Shown one piece after another: positions 1 through 11,566 of a DNA stretch of 64,000 nt. The DNA lies in NCBI GenBank assembly GCA_922989275.2, contig OV277862.1, positions 42,247,786-42,311,785 on the forward strand, read 5' to 3'. The notes below the pieces were generated by a model, which ran no database searches, was not told the origin of the DNA, and saw only the letters and a program-made list of their open reading frames with translations. How positions within the stretch are numbered: position 1 is the stretch's first letter; each line of letters begins with the position of its first letter. Source of the DNA: Gari tellinella. Its lineage: Eukaryota; Mollusca; Bivalvia; Cardiida; Psammobiidae. The translations under genes were made by a program, and so were the position numbers.

Positions 1-768
1 TGTTCAAAGAACGGCCCGTCCTAGAGGTCACAATTTTACATAGCGAGATATTATAACATTTTCCAAACAAAATATCACGAGCGTATTTTGCCATAGTGTA
101 GTATTATCTACATGTATTTATCAAGCTTTCTTTTACCAAATATTGATTACAATAGGCCATATATATCTAAAATTATTCACAGATTTATTTTTTATTTTTA
201 AGGTGTTTAGGGGTATAAGTCTGAAAATACTAAGACACAAAATAAACCTGTAATATTATGTAAAGAAGCTGCACTCCCTGTATCACTATATCAAATTTGG
301 AAGAAATTGAACATAGAACAAACATGGTTTTTATGGTTTTTTTTAAAAAGAACGTCCATTTTGACAACAAAGGGAGACATAGCTCTTTTGAATATTTGTG
401 GTGAATTGAATTTTAAATTGGTAAATAAATTATGTCTACATTCAACCCTAGCTAGAAGTATATTGATCGATACAAACAGCGTACCTGTGAAGAGAACACT
501 TGCCCTTTGCAAAAAGATAATACACTTAAATAGCCCTCTTATCATTGTCCACATTCCTTTAGATCAGCAGACCAGCAATTATTGGATACTACCACTGAAT
601 AATACCAACCTTCTCTTGCCAATCCTTCATACTGTCTACTGGGCCACAATTGCCGATCTGCTTCAATGGTCTTCTCCGGACTTGCTCCTTTTGTTTTGGT
701 ATTACTCTACAAAAAACCCATTTTCTTATTGTCAAAGTAAGGAAAATTGGTAAGCCCCAGATTATATG
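1..768. other. AT-rich sequence with one dispersed-repeat fragment
   Basis: No supportable gene. The open frames here have no recognisable motif. Around 437-520 there is a fragment of a dispersed family (ATTCAACCCTAGC ... ACCTGTGAAGAG ... TTGCCCTTTGCAAA) that recurs near 46360, 52810, 57780 and 60250. Confidence 0.5.
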
Positions 769-1000
769 CTTGGGAGTTCAATGGTTAGAGTGCTTGTTTG
801 ATAACCCAGAGACCCTGGGTTTGAGTTCCAGTCATACCATGATTTATTTACCAGTCTCGCTAAGCAGGCATTTAACCCAATACCCCATAACCTATTTCTA
901 GTTTTGAAGATAGGAGACCACTAAAAGCAGGTTGAAAGTAAAGCAGAATGTGCCTTAAGCTTTACTTTCAGCTGCTTTAAGCTACCATCTCCTAGAATAT
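769..1000 (+). repeat. tRNA-like SINE head followed by AAAGCAGG palindrome
   Basis: The segment 780-837 reads like a degenerate tRNA, with an A-box-like TGGTTAGAGTGC and a B-box-like GGTTTGAGTTCCA. It is followed at 914-990 by an inverted repeat (AAAGCAGGTTGAAAGTAAAG versus CTTTACTTTCAGCTGCTTT) that occurs many times in this window. The tRNA part does not fold into a convincing acceptor stem, so it is called a SINE-type fragment rather than a tRNA gene. Confidence 0.55.
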
Positions 1001-1234
1001 TTCTTAATATGTGTATGCATGACTGTAAAAAGTAGAACTATTTTCTACAGTGCAGGAATAAATTAAACGCATTAAAAGGCTTATATTTGGGATAATTGGT
1101 TAAACAGCAGTGTATGATAACGTATGAATTCTTAAAAAAAGAATATGAGTTCATTAAAGAGTATTAAAATAACGGGTCAATATTTAGTTGTACATATTTG
1201 TAGCGGGGTTGAGTTTATAGTGAAATTCAGAGAG

Positions 1235-1500
1235 ATTAGTGTAAGCCGTCCGTATAGCTCAGATTGGAAAACACTCGCCCTGTAATATATGGCTGCATAC
1301 CAAATCTAACATGGTGTGAAAAACAACCATTGAGGTGGTTAAAAAATACACAATATATGTAGGCTGACAACATGCACAAACAAGTTTTACACAAATTCTC
1401 ATATTTCAAGCATGTATCTCTGTTAGTTCTATAATTCCAAATCCATAGCTCAGTTGGTATAGCGTCCGCTTTCGAGAAGGGAAGTCGTATTCACGGACTG
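1235..1500 (+). repeat. Two degenerate tRNA-like SINE fragments
   Basis: At 1249-1290 and 1440-1482 there are sequences with the A-box form TAGCTCAG(N)TTGG. The second (ATAGCTCAGTTGGTATAGCG followed by TCCGCTTTCGAG) matches the head of the fuller SINE at 12047. No intact B box is visible. Confidence 0.45.
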
Positions 1501-1623
1501 ACAGACAGGGCTACACCAACATATGAACACATTTAGAGGTGGGCGTATAATAATGTGTTAAACACAAAATATGTATTAGATACAACTCTAGTAGAATTTT
1601 ATAAGAATATGTCAAACTTTTAC

Positions 1624-1690
1624 CGTTACGTCCTTCCACTTCTTGATCACTTCTTCTGGAGACCTCTGGTTGAAGCCAAGACTGTTAATT
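1624..1690 (-). CDS. Candidate exon of a Myb/SANT-like DNA-binding protein
   Basis: On the minus strand a polypyrimidine tract and acceptor (TTTCTATTTCAG) are followed by 67 bp open in one frame, then ACG|GTAAAAG as a possible donor. The peptide INSLGFNQRSPEEVIKKWKD carries the ending typical of Myb/SANT-like domains (RSPEEVxKKWKD), which occur in host transcription-factor-like genes and in the accessory protein of Harbinger transposons. The exon starts with one base of a split codon and ends in phase 0. No other exon of the Myb helix bundle was found, so the protein cannot be completed. Confidence is moderate because the call rests on one short motif and two splice sites. Confidence 0.45.
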
Positions 1691-1954
1691 CTGAAATAGA
1701 AAATGTATATTACTAGAGTAAGATACTATGAAATGGGAGTTTTGTTGGAATTCAAGTATGGTGGTGCTTATATAGTGTTAAGTATGTTTATACCATTTTT
1801 TGTGTGTTAATCTACAGTTATTGTCAAAGTAAGAAAAATTGGTAGGTCAAGAAAAAATATGCTTTGGAGTTCAACGGTTAGAGAAAATGGTTAATTGATG
1901 TTAGGATCAAATTGCCCTTACCTATATTCCTAAGCTTCCATACAACCAATAAAA

Positions 1955-2285
1955 TGGAGATTTTTAACTCATCAGGCACTAAGTGCCAAGGTAAGCTTTT
2001 AGGATGGTTTGATGTCCGTCGTCTGTCTGTCCACAACTGATTAGTTAGGATGAAATTTGTAGCAAGCACTGTAGCAGCTACAAATTTCATCCTATCTTCA
2101 TGAAACTAGATAACAATGTTTGTCTTGAAGAAGTGTAGGTCAAGTTTGAATGTTGGTCATGTCAGGTCAAATACTAGGTTTATTCATAGAAAAACCTTGT
2201 TAACACTCTAGAGGGTACACATCTCATTAGATCTTAATGAAACTTGGTGAAAATGTTATATTTATTATGGTTTCTCATCAATATT
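1955..2285 (+). repeat. Bivalve-type dispersed repeat (GTCCGTC / CTTCATGAAAC type)
   Basis: The motifs AAGTGCCAAGGTAAGCTTTT, GATGTCCGTCGTCTGTCTGTC, CTTCATGAAACTAG and AACACTCTAGAGG, followed by a second TCTTAATGAAACTTGG block, have the two-block layout of a family I recognise as common in bivalve introns. Open frames across it are not coding. Confidence 0.55.
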
Positions 2286-2334
2286 TAATTTTCCTTGAAT
2301 GTCTTTGTCTGATTTCAATTCAAAATTCACTTAC

Positions 2335-2470
2335 ATAATGCTGTTGGCCAAGAGGAATGAAGAATCCAACGATTCTCCAATTATGCCAATGTTGGCTGTT
2401 GAATACCTCCCAACCACAGCCATTACAGCCTCTGTTAGAATAGACATGGATTTATTGTTAGGTCCTCCTC
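2335..2470 (-). CDS. Candidate exon, tail region of a Myb/SANT-like protein
   Basis: On the minus strand a good acceptor (TTTCATTTATTACAG) precedes 136 bp open in one frame, followed by a strong donor AT|GTAAGTG. The peptide begins GGPNNKSMSILTEAVMAVVG and continues with IGIIGES, resembling the TGGGP...I-G region found C-terminal to Myb/SANT-like domains. Its exit phase (2) fits the entry phase of the exon at 1624-1690. However, the order on this strand (tail before Myb helix) is the reverse of what the family shows. The two exons may belong to tandem paralogues, or the locus may be rearranged. Confidence 0.35.
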
Positions 2471-2884
2471 CTGTAATAAATGAAAACAAATCATTAAAAA
2501 TCTTGGATCTGTAACACAGAATTGACTACCTGTCCATTTAGCCCAGTTACTAGAGCACTGTAGTGCAAATGTACTGCATAATCATGCATAATTTATGAAA
2601 CAAATCTTTAGTAGGCTTAAAGAAATTCTCTGAGTGTTTTTCTTCTCAAAGTTAAGACAGCGTAATTCTCGTTACCCGGAAGGGATCCACTGGTGTGGAC
2701 AATGCCCCAACCCCTATTCATTAATAAAAAAAATTCTGATGATAAACATCAAAAAAATGTAAACTGTTTATTTTTTATTGAGTTTATTACTATTTGAAAG
2801 CATGCAGTATGGGAATTTTATGTATGAACACATCAAATTTGGCTGGTGTGGTAACCAAGTTGTGTTTATAATGAGCGGTTTGTG

Positions 2885-2965
2885 TAAGCAGTCAAGCAGC
2901 TCAGTCGTTAGAACACTTGCCATGTAAGGGAGGATCTCTGGGTTCGAGCAACGGTCTGGGTGTAT
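2885..2965 (+). repeat. tRNA-like SINE fragment
   Basis: CAGCTCAGTCGTTAGAACAC (A-box-like) and GGGTTCGAGCAAC (B-box-like) are spaced as in a tRNA, with 'CTTGCCATGTAAGG' between. The ends do not pair as an acceptor stem. Confidence 0.45.
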
Positions 2966-5260
2966 AATTTTCTCAAAATATTTTCGCTACATTCTCCCTT
3001 GAATACTGCCCCTGAACTGCATGATTTTCACACATTTATATCTACAATGAAATGGAAAATGCACTACTTCATTACCTGTCAACTGCTGACTACGGGTGTA
3101 GTCAGCATACAATGACCTGTGTGTATGTACCAGGTTATCCCCTTGGAATTTCAGCCTTTGCTGAAAAACTACTTTCCAACTTCTCTCATAGTTTCTTCTT
3201 GCATGATGCTGTTATTGCTGAAAATAAAATATTTAATCGTAACTTGTCAAAAGCTTAGCATAAATAGTATTACCTATAGAGTAGACAGAGGGGATTGACT
3301 CGATATGACCCAGAAACAAATTGCTATTTCCCCTAGATTATAAAATTAATATTTTATGATTCTTTTTATAAGGTTGAGCAAGTCTTTTCAGCAGAGGAAT
3401 AAATCAATCGGTGGCCTAGAAAGGCCGTTTAAAAGTTACTTGTTCATGGGACTCACAACTTTTCAACAATTGAGTCCCTGGCAAGTTTAATGAGTATAGT
3501 TTTGAACTCGCTCGCGTGAAAATTCTACATATTATACTTGTACTAGCCACAGATACCCGCCTACACACAACTTCATTTAAACCCGTCATACAGCTGATCA
3601 GTAACCGCAATTCAGCGCATCTTACATTGCACTTATTTTATGGCAAGTTAATCTTAACGACATTTCTTCCTACAAATGCATAACAATAGGAATGTATTTC
3701 AATATAGATCTAGTCATCTAGATCTACTCTAGCCAAACCTTATTTTCGGAAAGATAGTAAAATGTATACAACGACGTTGTGTTCAGGTTCGTCCTTTTAT
3801 TATAACTAAAGATAACAATCAAGTAAAAACAACAACAACCAATGACGTCAACGTGCCGCACGAGCAATTTGCGGTAACGCCAAATGACGTTACGTGCGTT
3901 TGTGCAATTCCCGACACTTATATTAAAAAATCATGGCGCCATTGATTTAGTGGGCGTGTCGAGCGGTAGTTGAAGATTATTTCGTGAGTAAATTTTTATC
4001 AATAAAAACACCAGCACATACCAAATCATTATCGTAATGTGTTAAATAAATATCAAATTTAAGTAAATCATATCCCAAAATAGCAACTTACTTCGATTTT
4101 TGAACCTGTTTACCTTCAAAATACATCATAAACACAGGCGAATAGACTCGCAAGTCTGAGGTTAAATATTGATTTTTTGACGTCACTTTAAAGCTGGATT
4201 TACCGTGATTACGTCGTATGTCACTAATGCTGGTTTTCGCATGGAACGGCCCAAATACAAAATCTCAATTTACTGTCTGTATATATTTATAGTGTTATTT
4301 ATAGTTAGTAAGCTTTGTAGAACTTTTAACACCGACACACTTCACAAAAGATGGCATTATCACAAGAAGACAAATCACGGTATTATTAAAGCTACATGTA
4401 GTTAAAGAATGTTACCGTGTACATAGTACATATACCCCCTGACACCGCTCACTGCCCAATCTCTGGTATAATCAGTTTGGTAATACCACGTGACTTTGAC
4501 GTCATAAAAGCTACCATGTCCAGCCTCTATTAAACTTTTGAAAGAGCTGTATTTTGTTTGCCATGCAAATGTGACGAGACCCGGCCAATTCGAACGAGAA
4601 AAGTGTTATATGCTTACCTAGCACGGGTATACAGGTAAGCCTATAGGTGAAATATTCAATATAGTCTATTCATGTCACACAAAGGAAACAAAGAGCGAAA
4701 AATATCTTACTGTTTTTTTCCTTTTCTGTTTGTTTTTCTTCAAATTATGAGTTCATATTCCGATAGTTTGTTCATTAAACTTCATTTCCATATATTTTTG
4801 TCACATAACTATCACTATATCACATGTAGATAAACTAAAACTTCAGAGCACAAAATTACCAACATCCTGTTTTACTTCTCCTATTATTTGTCACTTTCTG
4901 TGACACCATTCTTTATACATATATGTTTGAATATATAAACGTATGACTTTCTTTGAAATATTTAATTTTTTCAGAAACGTGTTTTAAGTAAGATATAAGC
5001 CTCAAACGACCCAGTATGTGATCATATATTTCACTGAGTTCAGTGCTACATACTGGATGGTTTTCGTCTTATATCCATGGCCATACTTATTGTTAAGCAG
5101 TAATTCCACATGTAAATTTCAACATTATCATACATGAGTAAAAGTAAACATATCAGTGCAGACTCTTCCGTTTGATTCTTGGCATAGGGTTTGGTACAAA
5201 TCCACAGATAACATTGCTAACGTCTCCGCAGCTGCAAAAGCATAGAATAGGCATTTTTGT
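2966..5260. other. No gene recognised; AT-rich with CRE-like sites
   Basis: Open frames here are short and without motifs. Notable content is three perfect TGACGTCA octamers, an E-box/CRE cluster near 4488-4504, and otherwise low-information AT-rich DNA. Confidence 0.4.
3843..4504. promoter_or_regulatory. Three perfect CRE octamers (TGACGTCA)
   Basis: TGACGTCA occurs at 3843-3850, 4178-4185 and 4497-4504. The last is preceded by CCACGTGACT, which contains an E-box CACGTG. This is the known binding site of CREB/ATF bZIP factors. Whether it works as a promoter here is inference; no transcription start is visible. Confidence 0.3.
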
Positions 5261-7948
5261 TCAAATACTTTGAATTGCCACAATTAATATTAGCCTTATA
5301 TACTTTTCCTTCTGTGTGTAATTTTTCAAGACAATAATGATTGTATTGTGTGGCGTCAATGTTCTGGAAAACAAATGTACAGCATTGTCTGCTGCATATT
5401 GTGCCAATATCCTGTTGAGTGCTTGAATAAATTGGTCAATACTCACCGAAACATTCTCTATAGCTGTCTCCCGCACAGCTTGAACAAGAAGTTCCTCTTC
5501 TTGTCTCATCACTTGTACCAGAACAATCTTATGTGTTATAGATTGCTTAAACACTTCACTTTCAAAACAAAACATCCCTTCATCTCCATATAAAACATCA
5601 GGCACTGGTGGTGGTAACTGATAAAAATCTCCACACAACACTACTTGCTTTCCACAAAAAAACTTGTTACTTTCACAAACAAAAGAGCAAGCAAATTCTA
5701 GTTGCCAAAAGGATTTTGCAGACAGCATAGAAATTTCATCAATTATGATGCAATCCGTCTCCAGAATGTTCTTCCGTACATTAGTGTTTTAGCTAATGCG
5801 GAATCGCGGGGCGGCCCGCCCTTCTGCCCTTTTGATCCGCCCTTCTGCCCTTTTTCCGTTTAAAGGATCCGCCCTAGTGCCCCTATTCTCTGCCCCATCC
5901 ATTTGATATGTACCGCCCTGCTGCCCCAAGCGATCCTACTTACTGTCGCTAATCCCATTATTGCCAATCAGTGCATTATGACACACGCGTGTCATAAACA
6001 ATCAACGAGTAATCGACCGATACACATATGCACCTGGTATGGTACCCCGCATAGCGGGAGTGTACGACTGAAGCCGGAATATTTCGAAACGCGCGTGAAA
6101 AACAATAAGTCGGCATATCGTTGAAAACCAGAATATGCGACACTTCTTTCCCCGAATTTAAACATTTGTATGATTATTAACTATTTTGAAAACTGAACAA
6201 AATCGCCACGAATCAAGACGTCGCAAATTGCCGAGTCGGATTTTGGAAAAATATGCTCGATACAGGGCCAATTAGAATAAGAATAAAATTATTCTCCGAA
6301 TATATATGCGCGACAAACGAACATTTTAGGTGGATATAGATCTAGAACCGAAATTAATTTCTTGGAAGGAAATACTTTCCATACAAATCTTTATTAATAA
6401 TCACGTAACAGAAACGAACAGTCTTCCAAATTTCGGAAATGGAGAATGCAAACGCGCATCGTTCTTCGAACTTTAACACGTCTTTACTTGTTTTTTGGCT
6501 ATAAGAAAGGTAATTCCCCGCATCTTTTTAAAAACATCCAATGAATGTGGACGTTATATACACTCGTTTAGAAAGACAGTATTGATAATTGATGTGAAAT
6601 TAACAAATTACGTCTTACAGGTGTATATTTCGCGGGAGTTTCGGGAAATAAGTTACGACCGAGAGAGGTTTGGTCGGTTTGTTAGGCTAACGTCCGTTTC
6701 TGCCATCAAATACGCGCGAGAATCGAAGAATGGAATATTTCTATTTCTAAAAGTATCGATTTTATTTTGGTAAGTTCATATTGAATGATCTATTTGAAAC
6801 AAAACATCAGTGTGACAACAAGTATCTAGGTTGATCCTGTTTAATTTCTCCCTTGATGCAGTCTAATTAACCCTTCCCCAAGTTTGTATTCTGTTTTATG
6901 ACAGGTGGTTGCTTAGAGAAGGCTGAATTTTAATAAGAAAATCCTTTAAACACCCACCGGTCTGGATACAGCAACAATCCAATGCTCTTTGACAAGAGAG
7001 TAGTAACGGAACGAAAAGTTATCTCTACGAGGAAAAAATTTAAAATCATAATAATTATTGTACTTTATAGTATTTATTTGTGTGTATGTTTGACTGTGTG
7101 TGACAGAATAAAATGATTTAAAAAAAATCAAAATAGCTTAAAATCAGACAAACAGGGAATATACTCTTTACAAAGGACTCACCCAAGAGCACTCTGATTT
7201 GGGTATATACTATTTGCATAGGTAAAGAACCTCAAACACTCCATAACCTAGTTTCTGGCTTTTTTAAAGAATAAAGTAAGAGAATTGATATTTTCTAGTA
7301 TTGATTATTTTGGGGCTTTTACACCCCTGTTTTGGAAATCATCAGGTGCTGGAGTAAAATTAGTTTTGTAACTTTAAATATTAATAATGAGTGAATTTGA
7401 AGAAAAAAAACCTTAATCTGTTAATATTCTATTTGCAAACATTGGCTGATTTCATCCATTTTCCATAATACTTGTATGCATCTGTATAATGTACATGCAA
7501 AGCTAAAATGCACTACATGTACATACATGTATATAATATATCTCTGTATAGCAAAATTGCACTATTTCGTCGTTAAAAGTGCAAAAAAAATCCGCCGCAG
7601 CGCAGGAGGGGAGACCCCTCCCCTATGTCCCATTTGACACAAGTATTAAAAAACCTTTCACATTACAGATGTCTATGCTTAATACATTAAAAGTGCTTAT
7701 GGACTTAAAATACTTCAAATATGATGAAAAGACACCTGGAAAATTTTAACAATCCCCTCGCCGAAGTAGCGGGTCCGCACTTTGTTTGCACCCTGCCCCT
7801 TTTTTGGTGCCCCCCTGCCCCTTTTTGGTGCCCCCCTGCCCTTTTTGAGAGTCTGGCTAAAACACTAGTACATAGTCATATTTGTCATCATTAATTAAAT
7901 TCCTAAGTTCTGCTAGATCATATCGACCATCGTACAGACCAGCCCAGC
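5261..7948 (-). pseudogene. Pif1-type DNA helicase fragment, split by an inserted element
   Basis: Two minus-strand pieces encode consecutive parts of a Pif1-family helicase. The upstream piece (7874-7948, after an acceptor-like TTTATTTATTTACAG) gives SWAGLYDGRYDLAEL. The downstream piece (5776 down to about 5335) gives VRKNILETD, the Walker B block CIIIDEISML, then QVVLCGDFYQLPPP and a region ending near LVQVMRQEEELL. The element at 5782-7867 sits exactly between them. Without it and one copy of GTACAT, the codons for DY and VRK join in frame. Walker A lies further upstream and is not seen. The 3' side runs into AT-rich sequence and a stop at 5261, possibly after a donor near 5335. Pif1 helicases unwind DNA and also occur in mobile elements. 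Host gene or mobile origin cannot be decided here. Confidence 0.7.
5782..7867. mobile_element. 2.09-kb non-autonomous element, 6-bp target duplication GTACAT
   Basis: Terminal inverted repeats TAGTGTTTTAGC...GCTAAAACACTA are flanked by direct GTACAT copies at 5776-5781 and 7868-7873. Just inside each end lie short repeats in the same, not inverted, orientation: (CCGCCCTTCTGCCCTTTT)n at 5817-5860 and (CCCCCTGCCCCTTTTTGGTG)n at 7790-7850. The interior has small open frames but nothing recognisable as a transposase. Six-base duplications narrow the superfamily but do not identify it. Confidence 0.8.
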
Positions 7949-8527
7949 TGTAAATAAATAAAATGTACTCTCTGAGTACTAGGCATTTACAGGTGATGAT
8001 GGATTATGATTATGGGTGATGAAGGATCTCCTATGAACTTCACATAACATCCATCTATTTTCATGTCTTCGCAACTGATTTTCTCATCTTAACCCCATTA
8101 CTGTGAAAAGTTATTTATTGTGCTATTACCAACAAACAAACCAGAATAGTGCAAAAGCTGCTGGGAAACCAGCAGACAGGCACACCACTCTCATCATGCT
8201 TGTTCTATTCTTGATGAGGTTTGTTAACCATTCTCTTTGACACTGCTCCTGCTGATGATGACTGGGTGATAATAATGGCACTGCTGCTAATGTAGATGAC
8301 AATGGTGATGACTGGGTGTTAAGAAATGAACTGATTTTTTCGGCGTTCAAGCGAAATGAACGACAGAAAATTATCGGCAAATTTAGTAATTTACCATGAA
8401 TCTCTAGCGATCAGTTCATTTCTTATATTTTCAATATATTTGCTGTAATTTGTAACATTAAATAAACATTTTGTTAGCACGCATGTATGTTTAATCACTA
8501 GTAGAGGTATATAACACGAATAATATG
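7949..8527. other. No gene recognised; contains one half of a local duplication
   Basis: The stretch 8222-8325 (GATGACTGGGTGATAATAAT, GGCACTGCTGCTAATG, GACAATGGTGATGACTGGGT) is repeated in part at 9852-9908 in the same orientation. No coding assignment is possible. Confidence 0.4.
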
Positions 8528-8994
8528 AATAAATACGAAAGAAGACTCAAGCAGGAAACGCAACACAAACAATACACCCACCTCTAAAGCAGAACACACA
8601 CACAGCCATACCATAACAAACACACACACACACACACACACAACAAACACACACACACACGCAATCCCACACACCAAACAATACGCAAGACAAACATAAA
8701 GCAAAGTGAACATAGGAGCCCGCCTTGGTACGGTCAGCAGCAATCAATAATTAATTATAAATTAACCATTAACAACCACCTATAAAGACGAACAGTGTAC
8801 ATAAAATATAAACCCTGTTCCACAACCTTACAATAAAAAAGACCGCCAGCACAGAAGGTAAATACATGTAAAACATCTAACAAAATTCTATGACAAGATT
8901 ATTAGTAACACGGGAAAGAATTAAACATTCAAGCCCGTGTTAAAAAAATAACCCACTATGGCAACGGTCAAATTGTACTCAAGCGACTAGTCTG
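8528..8994 (+). repeat. Segmental duplication, copy 1
   Basis: The segment from AATAAATACGAAAGA through CAAATTGTACTCAAGC recurs in the same order and orientation at 10664-11566. It includes ACTCAAGCAGGAAACGCAA, a CA microsatellite, CTTGGTACGGTCAG and TTAAACATTCAAGCCCGTGT. Copy 2 is interrupted by an insert at about 10920-11397. Confidence 0.8.
8595..8662 (+). repeat. (CA)n microsatellite
   Basis: Interrupted ACACAC runs separated by CATACCATAACAAA and AACAAA. Cysteine/valine-rich minus-strand frames here are translation of the microsatellite, not genes. Confidence 0.9.
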
Positions 8995-10663
8995 TAGTCA
9001 CGAGTAACTGTAAGACATGGAAGGGTTCGGGGTACGACAGAGAGGGAGAGAAAAAACAAAGCACGAAAATCCGACATAACTCTCCCGGTTAAGGACGGCT
9101 TTAGAGATACATCATCATGTAGTGCTAAGCCCTGTCTGTCGTCGCACAACCAAAGAGGAAAGCATAGTTATCAATTGTAGATTGATCGATAACCAAACGT
9201 GAAGTGCGCAGCAATATAGTTGGATCATAATCTTTTTTGAGGAAAAATCTAATACGTTTCACAAATAGGTTTTGAAAATACATATGTCCAAGAATCTTAC
9301 GAAGTCTGTAAATCACATCACCATAAAACTCCGGATGTGAAATACCTTGTACCCTATAAGGAACAGCAATGACCGATTTACTGAAGCTGTGTACGTTCGT
9401 AAGCATAAAAATTAAGTCCCATTATTTAAATTCTAAGTCAACAACTTGACAGTTTGGCGCGAAAAATGCCGATTATTGACGTCATTGGAAGTGACGTCAT
9501 TTTAAAGTAGGATAAATATGTCGGTTTTTTTGTCATAAAGAAACGCAGATAGCCGCTGTTTATAAGGTATGTCAATTTTCTTGCAATAAAACTCATTAAT
9601 AAAGAAGAAATTTAGTCGGGAATCATGGTGTTCACTAATAGGAAGGCATAGATCAGTTAAGAACAAGTTTTGAAAAATCCGCCAAATGTTTGCTGTCAAA
9701 GTTCCTAAGATCAATTCGCGAATGAAAACTGCATATGCCCCGCCTCCCCTTCGAAACTTATCAACAAATCCCGCCCTTTCGAAAAGTGGTGTTTATATAC
9801 AAAATGAACAGCATTTTTTTCAACGGAATTGAATGGGGCGATTGTAAATATATAATAATGGCACTGCTGCTAATGTTGATGACAATGGTGATGACTGGGT
9901 GATAATAATAGCACTGTATATTTCACACTTGTTGTAAGGTATCGCAAATCTTTAAATGATTCGGAATGAAATGATTAACAACATGTCAGTTGATCTGTGT
10001 AGATTAACTATCTATCAAGTTTTACTTTTCTATTTTTAGTGTTAACCAATTTACTATACCCTCGTCATCTTATGAATAATACTCATATTTTTTTTATGTG
10101 CAAGCAGCTTCTTTACTTTGCACCTACCCCTGTCATACAGTTTTTTTCAAATGTACGAACAGTATTGAAGAAAAAAGGAACGTATATAAGTAGGCGATTT
10201 GGCCATAAGGCGAATTTAACAGCACCCGAATATAATCATATAGCAAAATGAAAATGAGCTTCAATCTTTCCTGTGCACTGTTTTTTACATCATAATCATT
10301 GTATTGAAGGCACGTCATTCCTGTGGTACACAGTAATGACACATTTTTGTTTTTTCTGAGCGTTTTACAAATGCTTTTGGGTGTTTATGTTTTGCCAGTT
10401 CTAGCCTGGCCACACAACATTATATTATGGCCACTAACAGCGGCGCTTAACGCCTGATATTGGTTTATGTTTAGCATATTTTTGTTCAATATGAAACAAT
10501 AAACACAGCAATAAATACCCGAAAGAAAGTTGAGCAGTGTATATCGCAGCTTGATAGGTAGACAACTTTGACAGAAGTACGGGAACGCGTGTTTTCATAC
10601 TGGAATAAAGATTCTATCTACTGGAAGATCTCGCGTGAATTATCCAGCCAATAAAATTCGAGG
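8995..10663. other. Unassigned sequence with two minus-strand open frames and two CREs
   Basis: Minus-strand frames at 9125-9406 (93 aa, containing YRLRKILGHMYFQNLFVKRI and LVIDQSTIDNYAFLFGC) and 9502-9714 are compositionally plausible as protein, possibly a mobile-element remnant. I cannot assign either. Perfect TGACGTCA sites lie at 9477-9484 and 9492-9499, 15 bp apart. Confidence 0.3.
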
Positions 10664-11566
10664 AAAATAAATACGAAAGACTCAAGCAGGAAACGCAAAC
10701 CAAACAATACACCCACCTCTCAAGCAGAATACACACACAGTCATACCAAAACAATTACACACACACACACAAGAGCGCGCGCGCAATACCATTCCTTCAT
10801 CTACACACTAATTAGAAAACAACACGCAAGACAAACATAAAGCAACGTGAATATAGGAGCCCACCTTGGTACGGTCAGAAGCAATTAATAATTAATTATA
10901 AATTAATTATTAACAACCACTGGGGGTTAAACCGAGTTATAGTCATTTAAAACAATCTTAAACAACTTGATTATAGTTCTATTAATCAAGGTTTATAATC
11001 AATTCGGCCCCCATTACACTCTTTCCATAATTTCTTAACTTTGCATGTTTGCACATTTTTGTTGAAAAAATGTCAGAAAACTGCACAAAAAAATTATAAA
11101 AAAAATAAAGAAATAAATAATCGGCTACGAAATGACTAACAATTTTCCGAGGCTACGAAATGACTTTTGCCTTCTTTGGGGCCATTTATTTTTCAATTTT
11201 TGGTGGTTACGAAATGACTAATTCAACTTAATATGTCGGCTACGAAATGAGGTTTTGCGCGGCTACGAAATGACTCGAAATTCGGCTACGAAATGACTTA
11301 TTTTACCGGCTACTATATGACTCGGCTACGAAATGACTAGCTCCCGTTAAACTTAAACCTGTGTTTAGGGGCGCCCACCCTCACTCTTATCTCCTATATT
11401 CACCTATTTAGACGAAGAGTGTACATAAAATATAAACCCTGTTCCACAACGACCGACAACACAGTAATTTCTATGACAAGAAGATTACTAGTAACACGGG
11501 AAAGAATTAAACATTCAAGCCCGTGTTAAAAATAACCCACTATGGCAACGGTCAAATTGTACTCAA
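10664..11566 (+). repeat. Segmental duplication, copy 2, with about 480-bp insert
   Basis: Matches copy 1 (8528-8994) on both sides of an insert at about 10920-11397. The match breaks after TTAACAACCAC and resumes at CACCTATTTAGACGAAG. The CA tract has become an ACAC/GCGC tract. The insert carries the iteron block described separately and lacks obvious terminal inverted repeats. CAC may be a short duplication. Confidence 0.75.
11121..11338 (+). repeat. Eight spaced direct repeats of CGGCTACGAAATGACT
   Basis: Copies start near 11121, 11149, 11204, 11237, 11261, 11282, 11308 and 11323. Most are intact over GGCTACGAAATGACT, with single changes in the others. Spacing ranges from 15 to about 55 bp and the spacers are unrelated. 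This is unlike a simple tandem repeat and resembles an array of protein-binding iterons. Confidence 0.85.

Noticed and set aside
2299..2514. 71-codon plus-strand frame
   Set aside because: Antisense shadow of the better-supported minus-strand exon with splice sites at 2335-2470.
8498..8747. Cys/Val-rich minus-strand frames
   Set aside because: Translation of the CA microsatellite.
11121..11338. CRISPR array
   Set aside because: Repeat is only about 16 bp, spacers vary in length from almost none to about 40 bp, there are no cas genes, and the genome is eukaryotic.
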